Below are positions 7,436 through 14,017 of a stretch of DNA of 14,017 nt, one piece after another (the first letter of the stretch is position 1; each line of letters starts with the position of its first letter). The notes beneath the pieces are model-generated. The model had not been told where the DNA came from and made no database searches. It saw nothing but the letters and a program-made list of their open reading frames with translations. Source of the stretch: an uncultured Bacillota bacterium (GTDB taxonomy: Bacteria > Bacillota_I > Bacilli_A > RF39 > UBA660). Location: the NCBI GenBank assembly GCA_947165195.1, contig CAMUZJ010000023.1, forward strand, positions 1 through 14,017, written 5' to 3'. Made by a program: the position numbers and the translations under genes.

Positions 7436-7460
7436 AGAGTGCTTTTTAGCATTCTTTTTC
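7436..7460 (+). terminator. Rho-independent terminator after the pilin-lectin gene
   Basis: Arms AGAGTGCT (7436-7443) and AGCATTCT (7448-7455) pair over eight positions with one G-U wobble around a TTTT loop, followed by a T run. It separates the pilin-lectin gene from the heat-shock operon. Confidence 0.75.
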
Positions 7461-7484
7461 ATTAGAAAAAAAATTTAAAAATAA

Positions 7485-7511
7485 TTAGCACAAATTGTTG
7501 ACAAGTGCTAA
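7485..7511 (+). promoter_or_regulatory. CIRCE operator 1 (HrcA binding site)
   Basis: TTAGCACAA, nine bases, AAGTGCTAA. The CIRCE consensus is TTAGCACTC-N9-GAGTGCTAA. Seven bases of each arm are perfectly complementary; the inner two of the left arm are degenerate. It covers the -35 box of the operon promoter, so bound HrcA would block RNA polymerase. Confidence 0.88.
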
Positions 7512-7526
7512 TTTTTTGCATACAAT
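7498..7526 (+). promoter_or_regulatory. Sigma-A promoter of hrcA-grpE-dnaK-dnaJ
   Basis: A perfect -35 TTGACA (7498-7503), a 17-base spacer, and -10 TACAAT (7521-7526, five of six). The predicted start is near 7533, inside CIRCE 2. This is the vegetative type of promoter expected for class I heat-shock genes, with control coming from HrcA at the two CIRCE sites. Confidence 0.88.
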
Positions 7527-7530
7527 AGAA

Positions 7531-7557
7531 TTAGCACTTAGGAAAAATAAGTGCTAG
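7531..7557 (+). promoter_or_regulatory. CIRCE operator 2 (HrcA binding site)
   Basis: TTAGCACTT, nine bases, AAGTGCTAG. Eight bases of each arm are complementary and the outermost pair can form U-G in RNA. It spans the predicted transcription start, and its right end overlaps the first two bases of the AGGAGG ribosome binding site (7556-7561). The centre lies 46 bp from the centre of CIRCE 1. Confidence 0.88.
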
Positions 7558-7570
7558 GAGGTTGATGACA

Positions 7571-8560
7571 GTGTTGAGCGAAAGACAAGAAAAGATTTTA
7601 AAGTTAATTGTCGAAAAATATATCAAAGATCCTATACCGGTTGGTTCTAAGGTATTATCGAAACATCTAAAATGCTCTAGTGCGACAGTGCGTAATGAAA
7701 TGGCGACTCTAGAAGAATTGGGATTGTTAGAGAAGACACATACTTCTTCTGGTAGGGTTCCTAGTGAAGCTGGTTATCGTTATTATGTAGATAATCTAAT
7801 GGAACTTAAAAAGATGAATGCAGAAGATATGTTAAAATTACAAATTGTCTTTAAAAATCAACAGTTAGCTCTATCTGATACAATTACTAAAAGTTTACAG
7901 ATTATATCAGATATGACAAATTATACCACTATTACCCTTGGACTTAGTTCTCATGAGAATCTTCTTAAACAAATAGAAGTAGTTCCGATTGATGAAGAAA
8001 GTATGGTAGTTTTAATAGTAACAGATAAGGGACATGTGGAACATAAAAGTATTAAATTACAAGATGTCTCTTCAGAAGAAATTAAGAAAACTGTCAGTTT
8101 AATCAACAACCTAATTGCTGGTACTCCAATTGATGAAGTAAGTAGCAAATTGGAGTTTGAAATTAAGCCTATTATAGGAAATTATGTAAAACAACATGAA
8201 CAACTATACAATGCTTTCTATCATGTATTTAATGATTTTTCTACACAAGATGTAAATATTGTAGGAAGAACTAAGATGCTTGAACAGCCTGAATTTTCTA
8301 ATAATATAGAAAAAATAAAAAATGTTTTTAATAAATTAGAAGATAAAGACATACTTAATAGTATTGAGCAGGATGATGACAATAATATTAAGGTATATAT
8401 TGGTGGAGAAAGTAAAATTGATGATGATGTAACCGTCATTAAAACAAAGTTTAAAAATGGCAATGAAGAAGGAACCATTGCGATAATTGGTCCTAAAAGA
8501 ATGGAATATGACAGAGTTGTCGGTATGTTGGAATACATGAAAGAAAATATTGAAAGGTAG
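7571..8560 (+). CDS. hrcA: Heat-inducible transcription repressor HrcA
   Basis: Repressor of class I heat-shock genes. It binds CIRCE DNA, and its activity in Bacillus depends on GroE. The 329 residues begin with MLSERQEKILKLIVEKYI, the usual HrcA opening. A winged-helix DNA-binding domain follows, with SSATVRNEMATLEELGLLEK at 36-55 and the diagnostic THTSSGRVPSEAGYRYYVD at 56-74. The rest is the GAF-like/dimerisation region and ends IIGPKRMEYDRVVGMLEYM, which is also typical. I chose GTG 7571: AGGAGG ends nine bases before it and the resulting N-terminus matches the family. Upstream TTG 7562 and ATG 7565 sit on or too near the ribosome binding site. It is the first gene of the operon and should repress itself through the two CIRCE sites. 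Confidence 0.95.
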   Translation: MLSERQEKILKLIVEKYIKDPIPVGSKVLSKHLKCSSATVRNEMATLEELGLLEKTHTSSGRVPSEAGYRYYVDNLMELKKMNAEDMLKLQIVFKNQQLALSDTITKSLQIISDMTNYTTITLGLSSHENLLKQIEVVPIDEESMVVLIVTDKGHVEHKSIKLQDVSSEEIKKTVSLINNLIAGTPIDEVSSKLEFEIKPIIGNYVKQHEQLYNAFYHVFNDFSTQDVNIVGRTKMLEQPEFSNNIEKIKNVFNKLEDKDILNSIEQDDDNNIKVYIGGESKIDDDVTVIKTKFKNGNEEGTIAIIGPKRMEYDRVVGMLEYMKENIER

Positions 8561-8568
8561 GTAGTTTA

Positions 8569-9186
8569 ATGAGATTGCGTAAAAAAGATGATCAACAAGT
8601 AGAAAAAAAAGAAGAAAAAATAGAAGAACTTAGACCTGAATCAGATGAGGCTGGTGCAGGTGGAAATACATCTTGCCAATGTAATGGTGAGTTAAAAAAA
8701 CAGTTAGAAGATCATATTGCAACTTTAGAAAAACAACTAAAAGAAAAAGAAGAAGAAAATAATCAATTAATTGAAAAAGTAAAATTAGCACAAGCAGAGC
8801 TTGTTAATTATAGATGTCGTAAAGACAAAGAAACACAAGATATGTTAAAGTATTGCAATCAAGGAATTATTACCGATATTATTCCAATCGTTGATAATTT
8901 TGAGCGAGCAATTAAATTAGATGATAACGATTTAACTGATGAATTATCAAAATTTTTACAAGGATTTAAAATGATTTATGCTTCTTTATCAGGAATCTTA
9001 AAAAATTATGGAGTAGAAGAGATATCTCGTGCAGGAGAAGTATTTGATCCAACTCTTGAACAATCTCTTTTAACAGATACTGTAGAAGAAGTAGATAATG
9101 AAGTCATTTTAGAAGTTTTACAAAAAGGATATAAATTAAAAGACAGAGTAATTAGACCTGCTTCTGTCAAAATCAATCAAAAATAA
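8569..9186 (+). CDS. grpE: DnaK nucleotide exchange factor GrpE
   Basis: Cytoplasmic cochaperone that releases ADP from DnaK and acts as a thermosensor. The 205 residues comprise a charged, disordered N-terminus (1-40), a long coiled-coil helix (about 41-100, with AELVNYRCRKDKE at 76-88 where the family usually has NYRKR), a helical bundle with IVDNFERAI at 107-115, and a beta domain with the signature VLQKGYKLKDRVIRPASVKI at 183-202. The loop FDPTLEQSLL differs from the usual FDP-x-x-HEA. Four cysteines (36, 38, 83, 96) are more than usual in this family. The start follows the hrcA stop by eight bases, and the ribosome binding site GGTAGG overlaps that stop, so translation is likely coupled. 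Confidence 0.94.
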   Translation: MRLRKKDDQQVEKKEEKIEELRPESDEAGAGGNTSCQCNGELKKQLEDHIATLEKQLKEKEEENNQLIEKVKLAQAELVNYRCRKDKETQDMLKYCNQGIITDIIPIVDNFERAIKLDDNDLTDELSKFLQGFKMIYASLSGILKNYGVEEISRAGEVFDPTLEQSLLTDTVEEVDNEVILEVLQKGYKLKDRVIRPASVKINQK

Positions 9187-9209
9187 ATAAACAAAAGGAG
9201 AAAAAAATT

Positions 9210-11045
9210 ATGAGTAAAATTATAGGTATAGATTTAGGTACAACAAATTCATGTTGTGCTGTATTGGAAGCTGGGGCTCCAAAAGTAATTCCAAACCCAG
9301 AAGGAAATAGAACGACACCATCTGTTGTATCTTTTAATAAAAATGGAGAGAGAATGGTAGGAGATGCTGCTAAAAGACAAGCAATTACCAATCCAAATAC
9401 ATGTATTTCAGTTAAGAGATTAATGGGTACTGATAAGAAAGTAGAATTAAATGGTAAGAAATATACTCCAGAAGAAATTTCAGCTATGATTCTTTCTTAT
9501 ATTAAAGATTATGCAGAAAGTTATTTAGGAGAAAAGGTTACAAAAGCAGTTATTACCGTTCCTGCATATTTTACAGATAGTCAAAGACAAGCTACTAAGA
9601 ATGCTGGAAAAATTGCAGGACTTGAAGTAGAAAGAATTATAAATGAACCAACAGCTGCAGCATTATCTTATGGTTTAGATAAAGAAGATGGACAAACTAT
9701 CCTTGTATACGATTTAGGAGGAGGTACTTTCGATGTATCTATTCTAGAACTTGGAGATGGTGTATTTGAAGTTAAAGCTACTAATGGTAATAACCATTTA
9801 GGTGGAGATGACTTTGACCAAAGAATTATTGATTATTTAGTAGAACAATTTAAGAAAGAAAATGGTGTTGACTTAAGCAAAGACAAAATGGCAATGCAAA
9901 GACTTAAAGAAGTTGCTGAAAAAGCTAAAAAAGATTTATCAGGAGTAACTTCTACACAAATTTCTGCACCATTTATTACACAAGGAGAAGATGGAGGACC
10001 TCTACACTTAGATGTTACTTTATCTCGTGCTAAATTTGAAGATTTAATATCAGACTTAGTAGAATCTACATTAGAGCCAGTTAAGAAAGCATTAAAAGAT
10101 GCTAAAATGACTAAAAATGATATTGATAAAGTAGTATTTGTTGGTGGTTCAACTCGTGTTCCAATGGTATATGACTTAGTATCTAAAGAACTTGGAAAAG
10201 AACCATCTCGTGAAGTTAACCCAGATGAAGTTGTTGCTATGGGTGCAGCTATTCAAGGTGGAGTTTTAACAGGAGATGTTAATGATATCGTATTATTAGA
10301 TGTTACACCACTATCCCTTGGACTTGAAACTTTAGGTGGAGTTATGACAACTTTAATACCTAGAAATACAACAATTCCAGCATCACGTACAGAAGTATTC
10401 TCAACGGCTGCTGATAATCAACCAGCTGTAGATATTCATATTTTACAAGGAGAAAGACCAATGGCTGCAGACAATAAGACTTTAGGAAACTTCCAATTAG
10501 GAAATATTCCACCTGCACCTAGAGGAGTACCAAAAATTGAAGTTACTTTCGACATTGATGCCAATGGTATTGTTAATGTTAAGGCAAAAGACCTTGGAAC
10601 TAATAAAGAACAATCTATTACAATTACATCAAGTACAAATTTAAGTGATGATGAAATAGAAAAAATGCGTAAAGAAGCTGAAGAAAACAAAGAAGCTGAT
10701 GAAAAACGTAAAGAAGAAGCTGAAATTAAAAATGAAGCTGAACAATTAGTATTCCAAACTAGAAAAGCTATCAAAGATTTAGGAGATAAAGTAGATTCTA
10801 AAGAGAAGAGTGAAGCAGAAGACTTAATGAAAGATCTTGAAAAAGCTCTTAGTGATAATGATATAGAAGAAATAAAAGATAAGAAAGAAAAACTACAAGA
10901 AAAAGCTATGGCATTATCTGCTAAAGTGTATGAAGAAGCTGCTAAAGAACGTGAAAGCCAAAGTTCATCAGATAATGATGAAGAAGAAACATCGTCAAAA
11001 AAAGATGATAAAAAAGTAAAAGAAGCAGATATTGAAGAAGAATAG
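9210..11045 (+). CDS. dnaK: Chaperone DnaK (Hsp70)
   Basis: ATP-driven chaperone that binds exposed hydrophobic peptide segments, working with the GrpE and DnaJ encoded beside it. The 611 residues show the ATPase domain with GIDLGTTNSCCAVLE (6-20), VYDLGGGTFDVSI (167-179) and VVFVGGSTRVP (308-318). The short segment near residues 72-90 fits the Gram-positive form, which lacks the insert found in proteobacterial DnaK. The linker and start of the substrate-binding domain are VLLDVTPLSLG (361-371). The helical lid follows from about 490, and a Lys/Glu/Ser-rich tail ends ADIEEE, not EEVD. The start is set by AGGAG at 9196-9200. A strong hairpin lies just after the stop and may limit transcription into dnaJ. 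Confidence 0.97.
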   Translation: MSKIIGIDLGTTNSCCAVLEAGAPKVIPNPEGNRTTPSVVSFNKNGERMVGDAAKRQAITNPNTCISVKRLMGTDKKVELNGKKYTPEEISAMILSYIKDYAESYLGEKVTKAVITVPAYFTDSQRQATKNAGKIAGLEVERIINEPTAAALSYGLDKEDGQTILVYDLGGGTFDVSILELGDGVFEVKATNGNNHLGGDDFDQRIIDYLVEQFKKENGVDLSKDKMAMQRLKEVAEKAKKDLSGVTSTQISAPFITQGEDGGPLHLDVTLSRAKFEDLISDLVESTLEPVKKALKDAKMTKNDIDKVVFVGGSTRVPMVYDLVSKELGKEPSREVNPDEVVAMGAAIQGGVLTGDVNDIVLLDVTPLSLGLETLGGVMTTLIPRNTTIPASRTEVFSTAADNQPAVDIHILQGERPMAADNKTLGNFQLGNIPPAPRGVPKIEVTFDIDANGIVNVKAKDLGTNKEQSITITSSTNLSDDEIEKMRKEAEENKEADEKRKEEAEIKNEAEQLVFQTRKAIKDLGDKVDSKEKSEAEDLMKDLEKALSDNDIEEIKDKKEKLQEKAMALSAKVYEEAAKERESQSSSDNDEEETSSKKDDKKVKEADIEEE

Positions 11046-11049
11046 AAAA

Positions 11050-11075
11050 TAAGTAGTCCTTGATTGGACTACTTA
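11050..11075 (+). other. Intercistronic hairpin between dnaK and dnaJ
   Basis: A perfect 10-bp stem (TAAGTAGTCC, 11050-11059, with GGACTACTTA, 11066-11075) around a six-base loop. Only CTTTC follows, not a T run, so it is not a standard terminator. It could be a partial terminator, or a barrier that protects the 3' end of the hrcA-grpE-dnaK message. Confidence 0.7.
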
Positions 11076-11103
11076 CTTTCGGTATATAAGAGGTGAGTGA
11101 TGA

Positions 11104-12252
11104 ATGGCTTCTAAGAGAGATTATTATGAAGTCTTGGGCGTTGATAAGAATGCCTCAGAGCAAGAAATAAAAAGTGCTTTTCGTAAAAAAGCAAAAGAAT
11201 ATCATCCAGATTTAAATAAAGATAATCCAGATGCTGCTGAAAAGTTTAAAGAAGCACAAGAAGCTTATTCTGTTTTATCAGATGAGAATAAGAGAAAGAT
11301 GTATGATCAATATGGGCATGCTGGAGTTGGAGCAGGAGCTTCTCAAGGAGGATTTGGAGGAGCTGGTGGCTTTGGTGCTTCTGACTTTGATTTTGGTGAT
11401 ATCTTCGAATCTATCTTTGGTGGTGGATTTGGTGGAGGAGGTTTCTCTGGTTTTGGAGGAAGAAGTTCCACTAGCTCTGCTCGTCGGGGTAGTGATGTCC
11501 TTATGCAGATGAATCTTACTTTCGATGAAGCTGTATATGGATGTGAGAAGAAGTTTCATTTAGATGTTGTAGAAGACTGTGAAGAATGCCATGGAGAAGG
11601 TGGATTTGATGTAGAAAAATGTTCTACTTGTCATGGTAGTGGAACTGTAACAACACAACAAAATACTATTTTAGGTTCTTTTATGACAAAAACGACTTGT
11701 CCAGACTGTGGTGGAAAAGGAAAAACTTATAAGAAAAAATGTTCTTCTTGTGGTGGTAGAGGAAAAGTTAAGACCAATAAAAATTTAACTATTAATATCC
11801 CAGCAGGTATTAAAACAGGAGATAGACAAAGAATTAGTGGTAAAGGAAATCCAGGGGTAAATGGTGGTTCTAATGGTGATTTATACATTGAATTTATTGT
11901 TAAGGAACACAAATATTTCCAAAGAGATGATGATGATATTTACTTAGAAATACCACTTAATATTGCAGAGGCAATCTATGGATGTAAAAAAGAAATTCCA
12001 ACCTTGTATGGAAATGTTAAAATAAGCGTGCCAGCAGGTACAGATAGTGGAGATAAACAACGTATTCGTGGAAAAGGTGTTGACAATAAATATCAACGTC
12101 ATAAAGGAGATATGTACTTAATATTCAAAGTTTATACTCCAAAGAGACTAAGTCGTGATCAAAAGAAATTAGTAGAAAAGCTTATGGAGACAGACTTAGA
12201 TACTTCAGAAATAGATAGTTTTAATCGTTTTGTTAGAGATAATGAAGATTAA
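11104..12252 (+). CDS. dnaJ: Chaperone DnaJ (Hsp40, type I)
   Basis: Cochaperone that delivers substrates to DnaK and stimulates its ATPase. The 382 residues have every domain of type I DnaJ: a J domain (about 1-70) with the essential HPD at 34-36, a Gly/Phe-rich region (about 72-120), and a zinc-binding region with four CxxCxGxG repeats, CEECHGEG (159-166), CSTCHGSG (173-180), CPDCGGKG (199-206) and CSSCGGRG (213-220). Two beta-barrel substrate domains follow, each starting with the usual NIPAGIKTGD-type or SVPAGTDSGD-type turn. AGGTGA at 11091-11096 sets the start at ATG 11104. No internal promoter of good quality was found, so dnaJ should be read through from the CIRCE-controlled promoter. 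Confidence 0.96.
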   Translation: MASKRDYYEVLGVDKNASEQEIKSAFRKKAKEYHPDLNKDNPDAAEKFKEAQEAYSVLSDENKRKMYDQYGHAGVGAGASQGGFGGAGGFGASDFDFGDIFESIFGGGFGGGGFSGFGGRSSTSSARRGSDVLMQMNLTFDEAVYGCEKKFHLDVVEDCEECHGEGGFDVEKCSTCHGSGTVTTQQNTILGSFMTKTTCPDCGGKGKTYKKKCSSCGGRGKVKTNKNLTINIPAGIKTGDRQRISGKGNPGVNGGSNGDLYIEFIVKEHKYFQRDDDDIYLEIPLNIAEAIYGCKKEIPTLYGNVKISVPAGTDSGDKQRIRGKGVDNKYQRHKGDMYLIFKVYTPKRLSRDQKKLVEKLMETDLDTSEIDSFNRFVRDNED

Positions 12253-12261
12253 ATGGATTAT

Positions 12262-12311
12262 AATCCCTTATTTTGAGCTAATAAATGGTTCAATTTAGGG
12301 ATTTTTGTTTT
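12262..12311 (+). terminator. Rho-independent terminator after dnaJ
   Basis: Outer stem AATCCCT (12262-12268) with AGGGATT (12297-12303), then an internal loop and an inner stem TTGAGC with GGTTCAA (one wobble), followed by TTTTT-G-TTTT. It closes the heat-shock operon. Confidence 0.78.
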
Positions 12312-12348
12312 GTACAAATAAAAACTTTTCTTTTATGATGATTTCCTT

Positions 12349-12354
12349 TATAAT
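12349..12354 (+). promoter_or_regulatory. -10 box before the 75-residue membrane protein
   Basis: A perfect TATAAT; transcription would start near 12361, giving a 13-base leader that contains the AGAGGTGAT ribosome binding site. No convincing -35 box lies at the proper distance (TTTTCT at best). The gene is isolated between two terminators, so a promoter is needed here. Confidence 0.5.
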
Positions 12355-12373
12355 AATAATAGAGGTGATTGGA

Positions 12374-12601
12374 ATGACTAAAGAAAGAGCAAGTAAAACA
12401 AGTACGAAAAGTAAAGAAATAAAAAGTAGTCAAAATTTAATAGTAGAACAAAATAAAAGTTTATTTATTATAGCCGTTGTTTTAATGGCAATCATTGCAG
12501 TAGTAGGGCTATATACAATTATAGATAGAGAAACACCAATTAATAATTCTTCTTCTTCACAAGAAGTGGTTGACGACTTGAATTCTTTCAAATTAAATTA
12601 A
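12374..12601 (+). CDS. Small single-pass membrane protein, unknown function
   Basis: I do not recognise this 75-residue protein. It has a Lys/Ser/Thr-rich N-terminus (1-29), one hydrophobic helix at about 30-50 (LFIIAVVLMAIIAVVGLYTI), and a short Ser-rich, acidic tail. The charge pattern predicts the N-terminus in the cytoplasm and about 25 residues outside. There is no cleavage site or lipobox. I chose ATG 12374 because AGGTG at 12363-12367 is properly spaced; the frame stays open further upstream, but that extension would cross the ribosome binding site and the promoter. The gene stands alone, with its own -10 box and a terminator that begins in its stop codon, between the heat-shock and thymidylate operons. 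Confidence 0.68.
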   Translation: MTKERASKTSTKSKEIKSSQNLIVEQNKSLFIIAVVLMAIIAVVGLYTIIDRETPINNSSSSQEVVDDLNSFKLN

Positions 12602-12629
12602 TACGTTTTATACGTATTTTTGTTTTTTT
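12600..12629 (+). terminator. Rho-independent terminator after the small membrane protein
   Basis: Arms AATACGT (12600-12606) and ACGTATT (12612-12618) with a five-base loop, followed by a T-rich run interrupted by one G. The left arm starts inside the TAA stop. Confidence 0.75.
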
Positions 12630-12642
12630 AATAGAAAATTCA

Positions 12643-12651
12643 TGTTAAAAT
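12643..12651 (+). promoter_or_regulatory. Extended -10 promoter of thyA-folA
   Basis: TGT-TAAAAT is an extended -10 motif (hexamer 12646-12651, five of six). The -35 position falls in the T run of the preceding terminator and matches poorly, as is tolerated with an extended -10. The start point would be near 12658, just before the AAGGAG ribosome binding site. Confidence 0.5.
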
Positions 12652-12673
12652 GTTTTTGGTAAGGAGAATAGAT

Positions 12674-13552
12674 ATGACAGAAGTAAACAAGAAAAGACCA
12701 AAGGGTACTAAGGGTGATCAATATACTAAGAAAATTATAAGAAAAATATTAAGAGAAGGATGTCTTGATAAAGACCCAAGACCAAAGTATGCAGATGGAA
12801 CACCTGCACATACGCTTAGTTTTAATCATGGTATATGTGAATATGATTTAAGTAAAGGAGAAATTCCATTAATTACTCTAAGACCAATTGCAGTAAAATC
12901 GAGTATTGGAGAATTACTTTGGATTTATCAAGACGCATCTAATAGTCTAGATAAATTAAAAGAATATGGAGTCACTTGGTGGGATGAATGGGATATTGGT
13001 AATAGAACGATTGGTTCTGTATACGGAGAAACCGTAAGACGTCATGAACTTGTAAAAAACTTAATTAAAGGATTACAAGAAAATCCAGATGGCAGACGTC
13101 ATATAATATCTTTATGGCAAGAAGATGACTTTAAAGAGCCACATGGACTAAAGCCTTGTGCTTTTATGACAATTTGGAATGTGCGTCATGGGCGTGATGG
13201 AGTTGATTATTTAGATATGTGCTTGATACAAAGGTCTAGTGATTTTTTAACAGCTGGTTGTATTAATCAAGTACAGTATGTAATTTTTCAATATTTAATC
13301 GCAAGACATATAGGAATGAAGCCAGGGAAGTTCTCATGGATTTATGATAATATTCAAATCTATGATAGGCATATTAAACAAGCAAAAGAAATGTTAAAAA
13401 GAGAACCAATTGATTGTTGTCCAAAAATTTGGATTAATCCTGAAAAAACAGATTTTTATTCTATGCGGCCAGAAGATATAAAAATTATAGATTATCCTAG
13501 GGAAAAAATAAAAGAAAAGAATCCACAGTTAAAGTTTGATTTAGGTATTTAA
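12674..13552 (+). CDS. thyA: Thymidylate synthase (ThyA)
   Basis: Converts dUMP to dTMP using methylene-tetrahydrofolate as both carbon donor and reductant, and releases dihydrofolate. The 292 residues show the phosphate-binding DGRRHIISLW at 139-148, the catalytic cysteine Cys162 in LKPCAFMTIW, QRSSDFLTAGCINQVQY at 186-202 with the conserved Asn198, and DNIQIYDRH at 225-233. The sequence belongs to a divergent branch and not to the E. coli-like form. Where E. coli ThyA has Asp-Thr-His-Leu-Tyr (205-209), this protein appears to have Asn226-Ile-Gln-Ile-Tyr230. AAGGAG at 12661-12666 sets ATG 12674; an upstream in-frame ATG at 12650 overlaps the -10 box and lies before the ribosome binding site. 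folA starts one base after the stop. Confidence 0.92.
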   Translation: MTEVNKKRPKGTKGDQYTKKIIRKILREGCLDKDPRPKYADGTPAHTLSFNHGICEYDLSKGEIPLITLRPIAVKSSIGELLWIYQDASNSLDKLKEYGVTWWDEWDIGNRTIGSVYGETVRRHELVKNLIKGLQENPDGRRHIISLWQEDDFKEPHGLKPCAFMTIWNVRHGRDGVDYLDMCLIQRSSDFLTAGCINQVQYVIFQYLIARHIGMKPGKFSWIYDNIQIYDRHIKQAKEMLKREPIDCCPKIWINPEKTDFYSMRPEDIKIIDYPREKIKEKNPQLKFDLGI

Positions 13553-13553
13553 T

Positions 13554-14017
13554 ATGAAGAATGTAACGATTATAGCAGCTATTGGAAAAAATAGAGAATT
13601 AGGAAAAAATAATAATTTAATATGGCATCTTCCAGAAGATTTAAAATTCTTTAAAGAAAATACTATTGGAAAGCCTATTGTAATGGGAACAAATACTTTA
13701 AAGTCACTTCCTAAAAAATTAAAGGATAGGCAATATGTAGTTTTAACTAGTAAAGATATAGAAAACCCAGATTATATTGTTGTCCATTCTATAGAAGAAT
13801 TATTGCATTTTATAGAAAGTGAAGATAGAGAAGTCATGATAATTGGAGGAGCATCCTTATATAAACAAATGCTTCCCTTTGCAGATAGAATGCTTTTAAC
13901 AGAAGTAGATGCAGAAGACAAAGATGCAGATGTATACTTTCCAGAATTTAATAAAGAAGATTGGAATAAAACAGTTTTATCAGAATATCAGACAGAAGAT
14001 AATATTTATTATAAACA
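13554..14017 (+). CDS. folA: Dihydrofolate reductase, 3' end cut by window
   Basis: Reduces dihydrofolate to tetrahydrofolate with NADPH, restoring the cofactor that ThyA uses up. The reading frame is open for 154 residues to the window edge; by family length only a few residues are missing. It begins MKNVTIIAAIGKNRELGKNN, with Trp24 and the catalytic acid Asp29 in IWHLPEDLKFFK (23-34), the cofactor loop IIGGASLYKQML (96-107) and Thr116, followed by VYFPEF. Odd points: MGTNTLKSL (44-52) has Thr46 where most enzymes have an Arg that contacts the NADPH phosphate, and Leu49 where an aromatic residue is usual. The start lies one base after the thyA stop; the ribosome binding site is weak (TTTAGG), so it is probably coupled to thyA translation. 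Confidence 0.92.
   Translation, partial: MKNVTIIAAIGKNRELGKNNNLIWHLPEDLKFFKENTIGKPIVMGTNTLKSLPKKLKDRQYVVLTSKDIENPDYIVVHSIEELLHFIESEDREVMIIGGASLYKQMLPFADRMLLTEVDAEDKDADVYFPEFNKEDWNKTVLSEYQTEDNIYYK

Noticed and set aside
7562..7570. TTG 7562 or ATG 7565 as the hrcA start
   Set aside because: They directly follow AGGAGG with too little spacing; GTG 7571 has nine bases and matches family N-termini.
11060..11088. A promoter for dnaJ (TTGATT, 17 bases, TATATA)
   Set aside because: Both boxes match only four of six bases, and the start point would fall within the dnaJ ribosome binding site.
11316..11470. Gly-rich repeat in dnaJ as a tandem DNA repeat or mobile element
   Set aside because: It is the normal Gly/Phe region that every type I DnaJ has after the J domain.
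12255..12266. Palindrome GGATTATAATCC after dnaJ as an operator
   Set aside because: It is a short AT-rich inverted repeat that overlaps the terminator, with no promoter beside it; chance is a sufficient explanation.
12650..12673. ATG 12650 as the thyA start
   Set aside because: It overlaps the likely -10 box and lies upstream of the AAGGAG site that serves ATG 12674.

Overview
The window comes from a low-GC, Gram-positive-type bacterium (Bacillota, most likely class Bacilli, and perhaps one of the uncultured gut lineages near the Mollicutes). The evidence is the strong A+T bias, a Bacillus-like ylbD-ylbE-ylbF-rsmD neighbourhood, a CIRCE/HrcA-controlled hrcA-grpE-dnaK-dnaJ operon, a ParE/ParC pair of Firmicutes type, and AGGAGG-type ribosome binding sites. 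The genetic code looks standard: tryptophan is TGG throughout the conserved genes, with no in-frame TGA inside them. All 14 genes lie on the + strand and are packed tightly, and most of the gaps contain recognisable promoters or terminators.

Region 1 (1-4551): parE and parC, the two subunits of DNA topoisomerase IV, in one operon closed by an AT-rich hairpin terminator that begins inside the parC stop codon. Region 2 (4550-6049): ylbD-like, ylbE-like and ylbF-like small genes and the 16S rRNA methyltransferase gene rsmD. This matches the Bacillus order except that ylbG is absent. ylbF has a near-consensus promoter whose predicted start point is the A of its own ATG and it has no ribosome binding site, so it may be translated from a leaderless mRNA.

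Region 3 (6024-7460): one 450-residue gene with a type IV prepilin-like N-terminus joined to a C-terminal ricin-type (QxW) lectin-like region. It sits where coaD would be expected after rsmD, and it is the least ordinary gene of the window. Region 4 (7485-12311): the class I heat-shock operon. One sigma-A promoter is flanked by two 27-bp CIRCE operators, followed by hrcA, grpE and dnaK, then a strong hairpin without a U-tract, then dnaJ and a terminator.

Region 5 (12349-12629): an orphan 75-residue single-pass membrane protein with its own promoter and terminator. Region 6 (12643-14017): thyA and folA, separated by one base and making dTMP and regenerating tetrahydrofolate. folA runs off the window end a few codons before its expected stop. 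There is no gene-free stretch longer than 300 bases, and no tRNA, rRNA, CRISPR array, insertion sequence or riboswitch was recognised. Most of the window is conserved housekeeping DNA. The observations most worth following are the leaderless ylbF start, the pilin-lectin protein, the twin CIRCE layout and some active-site substitutions in ThyA and DHFR.
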